Shown here: piece by piece, positions 54,025 to 64,000 of the stretch
Layout: each line of letters opens with the position of its first letter
Numbering within the stretch: the first letter of the stretch is position 1
DNA from: Sphaerulina vaccinii
Taxonomy: Eukaryota > Ascomycota > Dothideomycetes > Mycosphaerellales > Mycosphaerellaceae
Reading direction: 5' to 3'
Assembly: GCA_022570795.1 (NCBI GenBank)
Contig: JAKUDP010000028.1
Location: 434,001 to 498,000, forward strand
Length of the DNA stretch: 64,000 nt
Notes under the pieces: generated by a model
Databases searched by the model: none
The model's input: only the letters and a program-made list of their open reading frames with translations
Told to the model about the DNA's origin: nothing
Translations under genes and position numbers: made by a program

Positions 54025-54381
54025 TCACTCATCATCGTCGTCTAAAACCTTTGGGTACGCTGAAACGCCGGATTTGGAACTGCGACGGCTAAAGATGCGT
54101 GACAGAGCACTACCAAAGCGTGACGACGAAGATGATGATGAGGATCTCTTGCTGCTAGTAGACGTCTTGATCGATGCTCTTGAGCTTGATGAGGGCGTAG
54201 AAGTTGGAGTATTGATCACTGGCTGCCTTGACGAACTACCGGTCAGTATGAACCTTGAGTAGGGTAGCCAGATGTGCGTTACCGCTTACCTGGAGAACTT
54301 CTGGTATGCCTTGGACCCACCATACCGCTCCATCCAGTACGCTTGCTGGTCGTATGGTACTACTGCACATGGCCCGAGCAT
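54025..54381 (-). CDS. Small Ser-rich protein, unknown function
   Basis: Exons 54381..54290 and 54235..54025 join in phase 2 to 100 residues. The first exon encodes an aromatic-rich start (MLGPCAVVPYDQQAYWMERY, GGSKAYQKFS); the second is Ser/Arg-rich (KRSSSSSSSSRFGSAL, RIFSRRSSKS) with an acidic end (KVLDDDDE). The frame is open upstream of this ATG (HLQEDFQIAI) to about 54.43 kb, so a further upstream exon is likely. No family recognised. Confidence 0.6.
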
Positions 54382-56076
54382 GATGGCGATCTGAAAGTCC
54401 TCTTGTAGATGTGTGGATGAGCGGAGATGAACGACACTACGCAGTCAGTCACTCATGGTGGGAGCATCTAGTCATATATGGGGCATCCGGTGTTGCGCGG
54501 TATGAGGTGCAGGGTGATGCTACATGGTTAAGGAACTCTGTTGGTTGATGACCTTTCGTGCGACTGTATTCGTCGACTGAAGTGCCCTGCCTACGGAGGG
54601 CTGAGCATAGTCTGAATCTACTTGCTTCAGTAAGCAATGCGAGTGAATGAGCATAGACCGGAAGAAGAAATGATGAGCAGCTCGCCCGGAAGATGTGTTG
54701 TTAATAAAGGATTGTGTTAATCGCCAGCCAACCAGCAAGGATGATCATGGTCTTGTGGCTTGGCGGGTGAAGTAGTGGACGACGTCCTTTGGTCGTGCTC
54801 CACCTACAAGTTACTGACCATCGATCTCGACCAACTGGTGCATGTGCTCCAGAAGGCCATGCTATGTCCGTTGCTGTCGTCGCCTGGAGCAATGGTAGCA
54901 GAGATGAACGCATCGGTTGAGCTGGAACGATTCAGGCCATCCAAGAATACCCACGAAGGATGAGCGCAATCCATCCTATCACTCCTCATGCCACCCGCGT
55001 CAGCATATCTTGCTTACGATGCAGGGCTGAAGCCATCCTCAAGAGGCTGTAGTGCAGCATACGAATGCCATGAATCGCACGCGAGCAAGGGATCTGAACC
55101 GCCCCCTCGCACAGCGCAATGGCGAGATGTGCCAGCTGCGAATAGTTCGCATGAACGTAGAAAGAGCAAGGGGCGTATCCTATCTAACGGCGAGCGGACA
55201 AAGACTGCCGTACGGTATAGGAGTCTTCTCCGGGAATTGGCTTCATTGCTCAAGGTCGTATCTGAGACTGCCATGCCATAGTGTCTTGCTCGCGGAAGAG
55301 AATCAGGGTCGCACGAGATGCCTTTGTGGTACCAGACAATAGATGATCTGCTCTGGTATTGCTGATGGCAGGCGGATCCTTCGTGGAAGACATCGCTGCC
55401 AGCTCAGCTGAGTGACAGTCTGCTGGTAAATGGCGCTGGTTCCATGAGCCGCGCTGGTAGACCTTGAGCAGACAGTCCGGGCAGCAGTAAGTTTCATCTA
55501 GCTAACTTGGGATCGTCAGATTGCAACGAATCTTCTCGAAGACATTTCGCCACGAGATCTGCCTCTTTCGGAGCAGAGAAATTGATGTTGCGTCCAGAGC
55601 AGAGACCAAGCCGCAGGAAGCAGGCTCGAAGAAATTATCGGTGCCGCTATACGCAGCTTTTGCTCTGAGTTGCACAGGCGGCAGAGGTTGCGAGAGACAT
55701 CACACTTGAAGCGATGCGACTCTCCGCCAGATTTTGCTGTCTCGTCAGTATATCAAGCCACTTCGAGTGGCGTTGTCCATGCAGTCTGATGGAGAATTCG
55801 GCAACGATCACTTTCATCAGGTTGTCGAGTTCTGGTTTGGTGTATTGTGTACAGGATGGGATGAGAGACTGACCAGGCGCGCTTAGATGAGCCGTTGTGG
55901 CTTCACTTGATCGCAACTGCCCGGAGAACGCGTATTGCTGCCTAGTTTCACAACTTATTCTCAAAAACAAAGCCTCCGAACTTTTCTTTGCAAACACAAA
56001 CACACACCAACCACTTCCACTTCTCTCACCGACCACGGCAACCACCTCAACACCAACATCACAACACTCGGACATC
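54382..56076. other. Gene-poor stretch
   Basis: 1.7 kb without a convincing gene. The right end is the promoter and leader of the Stc1-domain gene (CA-rich, cacaaacacacacc). Possible missing 5' exon of the minus-strand Ser-rich gene at the left end. Confidence 0.45.
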
Positions 56077-57025
56077 ATGTCTCAGACAGCTCGAGACCAC
56101 CGACAGCGCGGCTACAACAACAACCGTGACTATGGCTCCACAAATGCCATATCAGCCCCTGCGCAGTGAGTCGAGTCGCTCAGACCTTCCATTATGCGCC
56201 CCGCTGACCTCTTTTAGGATCCTGTGCAACGTCTGCAAGATCGTGAAGTCCAGCACCTCCTTCTCCAACATCAAGTTGAGAGAGCTCGCGGCGCACATGG
56301 CGAAGACCCCCAACTTCCAGGCAGATAAGAGAGGCTACACCTGCTGCATCGGATGCACCCAAAAGCAGGTCGTCGAGTTGCACTGCCACTTCTGTGACAA
56401 GGATAAGGGCATCGACCACTTTTCGAAGGCCCAACGCAAGAACCCAGATCACGCCTGCTGCTGGGAGTGCGCCAAGGAGCGCGAAGACATGGAGCCTGGA
56501 GAGTCTGACGATGACATCTCGGGAGGCTCGCGCGACGACTTCTCTGACGATGGTGACGGCGAAGACTTCAGTTTCGCTGCCACTTCGAGCCACGCAGGCG
56601 GCACCACCCTCCCAGGCACCTACTCGTCGCGTAACACCAGCGGAGGAGGCGTCTCGCTTCCTAGCACCACTGGTGTCGCTCCATCCAGTGTTGCTCCATC
56701 CAGCCGTGCCTCCGGCTGGGCCATTCCGAGCGCTGCTAGCAGCACGGTCGATGGCGGTGGCTTCGAGACTGTCAACAACCGCTCATCGAAGCCAGCAGCC
56801 TCTTCTCGAGGTGGCTTCAACCCGTCGAAGTACAAGCCAGCAGCATCTGTTGCTAGCTCCTCTCGTGGCCGTGGCCAGTGGGCCAAGATTCCTGCGGTAC
56901 GTTCGCACTTTCATTTGCGCATGGAAGTTCTCTGACATCGGATACAGGTCAAGAAAGAGCCTGTCAAGAAGGACAGCGACGAGTCTGACGAGGACGATGT
57001 CTACCTGAATTCCGACTCCGACTAA
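56077..57025 (+). CDS. Stc1-domain protein
   Basis: Exons 56077..56165, 56218..56896 and 56948..57025 give 281 residues. After a short Asn/Arg-rich start, a Stc1-type zinc domain follows: ILCNVCKIVKSSTSFSN.., GYTCCIGCTQKQVVELHCHFCDK and FSKAQRKNPDHACCWECAKER, with paired CxxC motifs. The rest is Ser/Gly-rich with an acidic end (KKDSDESDEDDVYLNSDSD). In fission yeast Stc1 links RNAi (Ago1) to the CLRC H3K9 methyltransferase complex; other ascomycete Stc1-domain proteins are uncharacterised, so a chromatin role is only inferred. Confidence 0.85.
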
Positions 57026-57639
57026 GCTCGCCATCCCTCTCCGACGGCGAGTAAGCACTAAGCTGCGCAATGCTACGACCGTGAGGAATTCACTTTCAGG
57101 CTTGGACGGAGATGCTTTCTCAGGCATCGGTCCATGCAGGGTGCTAAGTCACCAACACGATGAAACGAGATACGAACTTGAGCTGAGATAGAAGTACGGT
57201 GGTGACCACTCGGAGATCCCCGGCTTCTTCTTTGTAGTTTGTACATTAGCAGTATGAAAATGACTACGAAATGACTATCCTATGACTGCGCATGAAAACA
57301 GTGAAGTGAGCTGAGCACTAATAACTAGGTGAGGGTTGGGTAAGGAAGTCAAGCTACTGCTTGAACATGCCTGGCAAGAGAATGTAACCAAGAACTCCTG
57401 TGTTGACCATCCCAATTCGCCAAACGATCAAGTATCCCCAAAGTGCCGTGCCCAACCCTCTATCCTTCGATTCGCGCATATATTCGCCTCCATAAGAAAG
57501 TCGCCTGTTCGGCGCGTGGCTGCAGCGTGAGTGGTGCAGCCTTCACTGATTAAGTACAAGAAATATGTGATAGACGGGCTCATCAAGTCCCGTCGTGTTG
57601 TGCAATGAGTGTGGTGTGGTGTGGTGTGTTGTTATTTGT
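57026..57639. other. Intergenic between convergent genes
   Basis: Includes a short GTGGT-type repeat near 57608..57630. Nothing else recognised. Confidence 0.5.
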
Positions 57640-59574
57640 TCAATAGTCGTCTTCTTCCTCATCATCGTCAGGAATACCAGTCAAGCTCTGGAGGCTACTC
57701 CAGAGTTCTTGCCAGGCGCTCTTCTGTTGAGGTATGCTGAGTAAAGTTGGCTGTTCGAGAATGGTTTCGTCGTCTTCTTCGACGTCCTGGTAGAGATCTT
57801 CGTGGTCCGCTTCAGAAGGAGGAGATGAAATGTGTGTGGTGGAGTCATGCTCGTTGCCATCATCTACATCTTCTTCGTAATCTTCTTCTTCCTCGGACTC
57901 TTCGAGGTGTTCCTCCTCTTGATCATCCTCCTGATCAATTTCTTCGGTAGTATACGTAGGGAAAGGTGCCATTTCATCATCATCCTCGTCGAGAGGATGA
58001 AGTGGCAGTTTTTCTGTCTGTGTGCATTGGTCTGCATATAGTGGTCTGCTGAGTGCACTCGCGTGGTCCTTCTGCAGAGACAGGGATTCAGATACAGCCA
58101 AGCCTGTCGAACCACCCAAGGTCACAGGCTCTACGTTCTGTTCTGGTTCCTTCTCTACATGAACGCTCTGCTGAACACTCTGGCTGCTATCAGTACGCTT
58201 GATGGTGAGACTGGTGACTCGGCTGCGATCTTCCCGAATAGTCTCAAGCTGCCAGTCAATCTCTTCCTTGGGTATATCGACTGTTTTCTGCAAGGTATTG
58301 CCTCTGTGTATAGGTGAAGTAGGAATGCCGTACCTGCTCCTTCGTCGTTTGAAGCGAGCTTCAACGTCTTGCCAGTCTGAGTCAGTCCGCCAGCGGTCCA
58401 TTTCAGACAGGATATCGTTCTTCTTTTTGCTACACTTCGGGCTTGTGACTTGACTGTTCTCGTAACGCAGATCGTCCACGTCGCATTCCAGTGACTTCAT
58501 CTGTAGCTTGAGAAACAGCAGCTCGCTGTATTCAAACCCGAGGTCCTGGCGCAGACCTTCGTTTTCAGATCGAAGCTGTTCTATCTCCTCTTCCTTCTCC
58601 TCCATGACGGTATAGTGTCGTTCGTGCAGTTCCGCGCACTCTGACTGTCGTTGCCGTAGCTCAGCTTGAACTGAGTTCAGCTTCTCCAACGCTTCTTGCA
58701 TTTGGCGCATGTAGTACGAGCGTTCAACGTGGTACTTCTCAAGAAGCGAATCGTCCCTGTCGAAGACCCTACTGCTTTCTACACTGCTACCCAAGCTAGC
58801 GCATGACTGACACGATACCGTGCTAGGTCCGCGACTGTGCTGTGGAGTCTGCACGTCTGTTTTCGCCTCCTCTTTCTCTTCTGCCATGAATACTCCCGAG
58901 TCGTCCAAGTCAATGGGCAACCGTGACTGGGAGTGCAGGGCCTCCAGGTCGAACTCAATTTCGCCCAACTTGCGACCAACGATCTTGATGGCTTCGCGAC
59001 CTTTTTCGGAGTGATCGCGCATGAGCTGCGACTGCAGCTTATTCATTTTGACGAGCAATGCCTTGGTTTCGTTGGAGGGTGCCTGAACATTGCCATTGAC
59101 CGATGAGCGCGCGTCATCAGAGAAGTAGTCGGAGAAAGGCGAGTCCTGTAGAGATGAATTGCGTCGAGACGTTTTCGCAGGCGTGAGCGGACCTCCATTG
59201 GTTCGTGGCATTTTCGTGCTGTTATTGCTGTTGTAACTCGAGAAGCGCGATAATGGGCTGCGACTGTATTCGCATGGCGGGGAGCTCGGAAAGCTACCAC
59301 CAACGCTGTTGTTCTGCGCCCGTCGGTTTGCGCGCGCCTCAGTGCTCAACACCGGAGCGCGTGGTGTGTAAGAAGTCTTCACGCGCGTGTGATTGCGCTT
59401 AGGTTTTTCGGAAAGATGATATCGAGAAGAGGGGCCAAAGGGAAAGTGCCATGATGGTAACGAGGCCGCAGCTGTAGCTGAAGCAGAAGCGGAAGAAGAG
59501 GTGGAAGATGAAGACACAGAAGAAGAATGAAGAGAGGGAGAGGAGGCTGGAGGCGAAGGCATCGACGAAGACAT
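57640..59574 (-). CDS. Coiled-coil protein with acidic tail, unknown function
   Basis: Intronless 644-residue frame from the ATG at 59574 (MSSSMPSPPASSPSLHSS). The N-terminal 180 residues are Ser/Arg-rich and disordered. Helical segments follow at ETKALLVKMNKLQSQLMRDH and, after a linker, a long heptad-type coiled coil (MRQMQEALEKLNSVQAELRQ .. EIEQLRSENEGLRQ). The C-terminus is strongly acidic (DQEEEHLEESEEEEDYEEDV) and ends DDEEEDDY. It may be a cytoskeletal or scaffold protein. No family recognised. It is divergent from the anthranilate synthase gene. Confidence 0.75.
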   Translation of the reverse strand: MSSSMPSPPASSPSLHSSSVSSSSTSSSASASATAAASLPSWHFPFGPSSRYHLSEKPKRNHTRVKTSYTPRAPVLSTEARANRRAQNNSVGGSFPSSPPCEYSRSPLSRFSSYNSNNSTKMPRTNGGPLTPAKTSRRNSSLQDSPFSDYFSDDARSSVNGNVQAPSNETKALLVKMNKLQSQLMRDHSEKGREAIKIVGRKLGEIEFDLEALHSQSRLPIDLDDSGVFMAEEKEEAKTDVQTPQHSRGPSTVSCQSCASLGSSVESSRVFDRDDSLLEKYHVERSYYMRQMQEALEKLNSVQAELRQRQSECAELHERHYTVMEEKEEEIEQLRSENEGLRQDLGFEYSELLFLKLQMKSLECDVDDLRYENSQVTSPKCSKKKNDILSEMDRWRTDSDWQDVEARFKRRRSRYGIPTSPIHRGNTLQKTVDIPKEEIDWQLETIREDRSRVTSLTIKRTDSSQSVQQSVHVEKEPEQNVEPVTLGGSTGLAVSESLSLQKDHASALSRPLYADQCTQTEKLPLHPLDEDDDEMAPFPTYTTEEIDQEDDQEEEHLEESEEEEDYEEDVDDGNEHDSTTHISSPPSEADHEDLYQDVEEDDETILEQPTLLSIPQQKSAWQELWSSLQSLTGIPDDDEEEDDY

Positions 59575-59907
59575 GACGGCTCTCGTGAAAGAGATCAAGT
59601 TTCAACGTACGCGCTTACGACCTCAAGAAATCCTCCTCTACACCTCGAAGCCGGAGCAGGGCGAGAGTGATGGTGGTGGAACGTCGATCGCTGATTGAGT
59701 TTGAAAAACGTGGTGGGACGTGGGCTGCCGTTCGGGTCATGCCGCAAAACTAGCATATGCAGCTCAGAATTGTTTCCAGAGTGAACTGTGATTCACATAT
59801 TGCACTAAACCAACATCATCTGAAGCAAAGGTCCGGCGTCAGCCTACTCGATGAGCCAGTTCGTGTTCCTGACGTCGCCCAGGCCGGTCCCATAACATTC
59901 GTTCACT
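59575..59907. other. Divergent promoter region
   Basis: About 330 bp shared by the coiled-coil gene and the anthranilate synthase gene. No consensus Gcn4/CpcA site seen here; one overlaps the first intron instead. Confidence 0.45.
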
Positions 59908-61634
59908 ATGGCGCCCACAGTGAGTCAACCCATCTCACTTCTCTGCCTGCCATATTGACATCTGCAGATAGCTGTACAGCCCTCCATTGCCGAAGTCGAG
60001 CAGATCATCGAGAGAAGCAAGGGCTTTTCGAATGCGCCCAATCTCATTCCCATCTGTACCTCCATCCCGTCTGAGTTCTTGACACCTTCGTCGATATACC
60101 TCAAGGTCGCGGCCAGGTATGGTAGATCTCATGTCAGCATACGAAGTCAGCACGCTGACCAGCTTCCAGTTCACGCTCGAAGCAGTCTTTCCTCTTCGAG
60201 TCCGCCGCCACATCTGAGACTATCGGTCGCTATAGCTTCGTCGGCGCAGATCCTCGCAAGACGATCGTCTCTGGACCAAGTCATGGCCTCGAGGCCGACC
60301 CTCTGCCACAGCTCGACCAGGAGCTCGCACAGTATCGCGTTGCTCAGATCCCATCGCTGCGATTGCCGCCCTTGACTGGCGGTGCCATTGGCTATGTGGG
60401 CTACGACTGTGTCAAGTACTTCGAGCCAAAGACTAAACGTCCCATGAAGGATGTGCTGGGCGTTCCGGAGAGTCTGTTCATGCTCTACGATACTGTAGTA
60501 GCAATGGACCACTTCTTTCAAAAGGTTGTGGTCATTAGCTACCTACACGTCCCTCCTTCGAATGCACAAGGAGGATCGCTGGAAGAGGCGTATGGGAAGG
60601 CTAGAAGTGCCATTGCGCACTTGGTGACCGCACTGAAGAGCAAGGATCTGCCTCTGCCACCACAAGGTCCCATCGACCTCAAGCAAGAGTATAGGAGCAA
60701 CATTGGTCGAGAAGGCTACGAGGCACACGTCACGCGACTGAAGAAGCACATCGTCTCTGGCGACATCATACAAGCAGTGCCATCTCAGCGGATTGCACGA
60801 CCAACGAGCTTGCACCCATTCAATATCTACCGACACTTGCGGACTGTCAACCCATCGCCCTATCTGTTCTACTTGGAGTGCGAAGACTTTCAGATCATTG
60901 GTGCTAGTCCGGAGGTGCTGGTCAAGGAAGAGAACGGCCGTATCATCACGCATCCAATTGCTGGAACCATCAAGCGAGGAACAACTCCGGCAGAAGACCA
61001 GGCACTTGCAGACACTTTACATGCCAGCATCAAAGACAGAGCAGAACATGTCATGCTAGTCGACCTAGCACGAAACGATGTGAATCGGGTCTGCGATCCA
61101 TTGTCGACTCGGGTGGACAAACTCATGGTGGTCCAGAGGTTCAGCCATGTTCAACATCTGGTTTCTGAAGTCTCGGGCATTCTACGACCAGGAAAGACGC
61201 GCTTCGATGCTTTCCGGTCCATCTTCCCAGCCGGAACAGTATCAGGTGCTCCGAAAGTCAAGGCTATGGAACTGATTGCCGAGCTCGAAGGCGAGAAGAG
61301 AGGCGTCTACGCTGGTGCCGTTGGGTGGTTTGGCTACAACAATGTCGATGCTACCACTGGCGAGGAACGGGAAGGGGCGATGGACACTTGCATTGCGCTG
61401 CGAACCATGATGACCAAGGAGGGAGTGGCGTACCTACAGGCTGGTGGCGGCATCGTCTTCGACAGCGACGAAGGTGACGAGTACGAGGAGACCATCAACA
61501 AGCTTGCTGCGAACATGAGATGTATCGAGCAGGCCGAGCGTCTTCACTACGAGGAGCAGCAGGGCGAGACTTTGCCGATAGTCGGTGGAGGGCCTGCTAA
61601 GGAGACTTCCGCAAAGGTCGAGATAGCTGGATAG
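59908..61634 (+). CDS. trpE: Anthranilate synthase component I
   Basis: Exons 59908..59919, 59968..60116 and 60170..61634 give 541 residues; the first exon codes only MAPT. The chorismate-binding core is complete: SFLFESAATSETIGRYSFVG (the regulatory Trp-site LLES region, here LFES), GAIGYVGYDCVKYFEPK, AVPSQRIARPTSLHPFNIYR, HPIAGTIKRGTT, HVMLVDLARNDVNRVC and GTVSGAPKVKAMELI. It makes anthranilate from chorismate with the glutamine amidotransferase subunit, the first step of tryptophan synthesis. No glutaminase domain is fused here, as expected for the fungal TRP2-type subunit. Confidence 0.96.
59920..59927 (+). promoter_or_regulatory. Gcn4/CpcA-type TGAGTCA overlapping the intron 1 donor
   Basis: TGAGTCA at 59921..59927 sits across the splice donor of the 12-bp first exon. 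TGA(C/G)TCA is the Gcn4/CPC1 recognition sequence that activates amino-acid biosynthesis genes. The donor itself is GTGAGT, so coincidence is quite possible. Confidence 0.3.
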
Positions 61635-62636
61635 AGGAGGTATTGAACCGCTCGCGGCAAGCGGTCGAGCATCGGAGACTTGCCATATATAGGTCAAAAA
61701 CTCTCCGTCCACGCGCGAGGACCAGGTCATTGCATCTCCAGACAGAGCTCCTTGCCTTCTGAGCGAGATCCAGAGAGGAGTTCGCGACGTCTGATTGCGT
61801 GCTATGAAGAGCGGTCAAGGTGCATATGGATGTAGTTCTCGCACCTGTACCTGCGAGTCATCGGCCGGCAGGTAGACCTGAGTACAGAGACCTGCAATTT
61901 AGTCTCACCGACTAACTCGCCATCGTTATCGTAGCGTGAGATCTGTGTCCCGAGCTATCGCCGTGTGGGGTGGCTGCGGAGTGAGTGAGGGGACTGTTGC
62001 GTTGCTCAGATCGTCCTGAAAGATAATTCGAAGAGCGACAACATAAGTTTGGCACAATCAGTAAGCGATAGACAGGAGTGACAGACAGTCCGCGGAGCAT
62101 TGAGTTACATATGGACATGTCAAAACGATTAGCAGCCTTAGCCGACCAGTTCACCAATCTGTGGTTTGTGGATCAATGGCAGCTGCAACGGACTGCGGGC
62201 CGTATCGAGAGCGTTGAGAGCTCAATATGTCGTAGTCGCTACCGAATCAGTTCTTGACATTTTCAGGTACAGGAAAGAGAGACTTCGCCGTGTGTCTTGT
62301 GCTTGCCTACCTTACTCTTGCATTGTCTTGTCCAGCAAGTCGCGCTCTTGTCAACATTGCTCCTTCTCTCCAGCATCAACACCATCCGTCCTCGTCCAAC
62401 ACCACCACTCTCTCGACCTTCAGCTTGTACAGCATCCTGCATAGATTTGTATCAGTATCTGACCACAATCCTACCAACACCACTCTCTTGCCTCCAGCTT
62501 CACCGCGTTATTAGCAAGCACTGCATCGTCCAATACCTACTCCAGCAGGTCACGATCTGCACACATTGCCAGTACAGCTACAAATACTACCACTCTCGTC
62601 TGGAGTGACGGCCATTCTTGGAGCCATACCGCAAGG
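61635..62636. other. Intergenic, promoter of the GH63-like gene
   Basis: The last 350 bp are pyrimidine-rich (tcttgcc, ctctcg) and look like a fungal promoter and leader. Nothing else recognised. Confidence 0.5.
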
Positions 62637-64000
62637 ATGGTCTACATCGACAACCAGCAAGTCGACAGTGCTGAAGAGACGCGACTGAAGGAAGACAGAA
62701 ACCGCGAGAAGTACTGGAAGAAATGGGGTCCATACACTGCTGAACGTCAATGGGCTACTGTGCGAGAGGACTACTCGTGAGTGCAACCGATTGCTCTTCG
62801 AAGTTATAGCATGTGCTAATGAAATCCACAGCAATGATGGCGATGCTTGGAGCTCCTTCACGTACGATATGGCCCGCTCGCGAGCCTTCCGATGGGGTGA
62901 AGACGGCATTGCTGGTGTATCTGACACTCACGGCCGGCTGAACTTTGCCTTTGCTTTCTGGAACGGGAAAGAGTGAGCACTTTCTCAATTCCATTGCTCT
63001 TGCCACACATTTGCTAACGATCAGGCAGTGGTCATCTCAAAGAGCGTCTCTTTGGACTCTCCAACCCTCAAGGTGTTCATGGCGAGAGTATCAAAGAATG
63101 CCATTTCCACCTCGACAACACGCCTACCCACTCTTACATGAAGTTCCTTTACAAGATGCCGATCAACGAGTTTCCCTACGAAGACTTGATCAAGACGAAT
63201 GCAGCACGGAACAAGACTGAAAGAGAATACAATCTTGTCGATACCGGCATTTTCAACGACAACAAGTATTGGGACATCTTCATTGAGACTGCAAAGGAGA
63301 GTGATGATCCTGATGAGCTGCTCTTCCGTGTAACAGCGTACAACCGCAGCTCAGAGCCTGCGAAGCTGCACATCTTGCCACATGCTTGGTTCCGCAATAC
63401 TTGGGCATGGGGCTACGACGATACAAAGCCCAGCATTGAGCAAGTTGACAGCCTGACAACTCACATCAAGCACAAGGATATCGGCGAACGCTACTTCCAA
63501 TGCTCTCCTTCGCCAAACGCCTGCGGCAACGAGACCGATATCGAGCCCGAATTCCTCTTCACCGACAATGACACCAACTTCGTCGAGCTCTGGGGTTCGA
63601 AGAAGAACAAGACTCCATACGTCAAGGATGCGTTCCACAAGCGCGTCGTTCATGGCGACAAGAAGGCTGTCAACCCTAAGAAGGTTGGAACCAAGAGCGC
63701 TGCTTGGTATGCATTCGACCAGGGCGAAGGTGTGCTCCCTGGTGAGTGTGCTGTTGTTCGTCTTCGGGTCTCGAAGAAGGCTGCCGATGGATACCTGGAC
63801 GAAGAGCACTTTGACGATGTCATGGACAAGCGCCTTGCTGAGGCCGACGAGTTCTACTACAAGCTCAACCCAATGCCTATGTCTGATGATCTACGGAACA
63901 TCCAGCGTCAGGCTCTTTCTGGTATGATGTGGTGTAAGCAATTCTACCACTTTATTTGGGATCAGTGGGCAAACGGCGATCCGGCGATGCCTCCTCCACC
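62637..64000 (+). CDS. GH63-like glycoside hydrolase (3' partial)
   Basis: Exons 62637..62776, 62832..62972 and 63029 to the window end give about 417 residues of a longer protein. Recognisable segments are ERQWATVREDYSNDGDAW, RSRAFRWGEDGIAGVSD, LFGLSNPQGVHGES and KECHFHLDNTPTHSYMKFLY, then HAWFRNTWAWGYD and RQALSGMMWCKQFYHFIWDQ. This is the cytosolic GH63-like family with no signal peptide, related to bacterial and fungal (alpha/alpha)6-barrel glucosidases. Only the N-terminal sandwich and the start of the barrel are present; the catalytic acids probably lie beyond 64000. Substrate cannot be told. Confidence 0.85.

Noticed and set aside
55014..55274. GGTTCAGATCC box-B-like string on the minus strand suggesting a tRNA
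   Set aside because: No box A or cloverleaf could be built around it.

Overview
The window is nuclear DNA of a filamentous ascomycete. Genes on both strands are interrupted by short introns (about 45-140 bp, GT..AG), there are no operons, and the content is typically fungal: LysM proteins, a rhodopsin-like membrane protein, the Ssk2-type MAPKKK, PtaB, a Stc1-domain protein and a fungal DUF7704 protein. Decayed transposon pieces, a MITE, and C-to-T-like nonsense codons fit a genome that has experienced repeat-induced point mutation. A Dothideomycete of the Mycosphaerella group is my best guess, by gene flavour only.

Layout. 0-3.3 kb: 5'-partial LysM/lysozyme-like secreted protein (+), Ty3/gypsy integrase relic, small N-myristoyl-type protein (-). 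4-7 kb: C2H2 zinc-finger factor (+) and a PTS1-tagged enoyl-CoA hydratase/isomerase (-). 7-9.5 kb: decayed ORFs and a DEDDh exonuclease frame with two in-frame stops. 10.3-15.4 kb: rhodopsin-like 7TM protein (-), APC permease (+), 3-TM protein (-). 15.9-21.7 kb: housekeeping block with RPL3, a charged-tail protein, GatC-like protein and V-ATPase subunit B. 22-25 kb: one interrupted ORF and a gene-poor, partly TA-rich stretch. 25-28.8 kb: an intronless 1259-aa protein of unknown family with several Cys clusters and a possible Cys/His peptidase-like core. 29-36.5 kb: lineage-type hypothetical proteins around ptaB. 36.9-43.3 kb: divergent pair THOC3/Tex1 (-) and Ssk2-type MAPKKK (+), the latter followed in frame by a further open 157-codon stretch after a single TAG. 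43.6-46.5 kb: 24-bp minisatellite, a TA-flanked MITE, and a short-chain dehydrogenase whose last exon adds about 350 residues of Asn/Ser/Gly-rich sequence. 47.7-57 kb: DUF7704 protein, F-box/WD40 protein, Sus1-like protein, a small Ser-rich protein, Stc1-domain protein. 57.6-64 kb: coiled-coil protein (-), anthranilate synthase component I (+), and a GH63-like hydrolase running off the right end.

Most genes are independent units. Several share short divergent promoters: gatC/vma2 (about 0.3 kb), tex1/ssk2 (about 0.55 kb) and coiled-coil/trpE (about 0.33 kb). Exon coordinates were worked out by hand from splice consensus and reading-frame continuity; they are predictions without transcript support. 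No tRNA, rRNA, CRISPR array or bacterial-type feature was seen.
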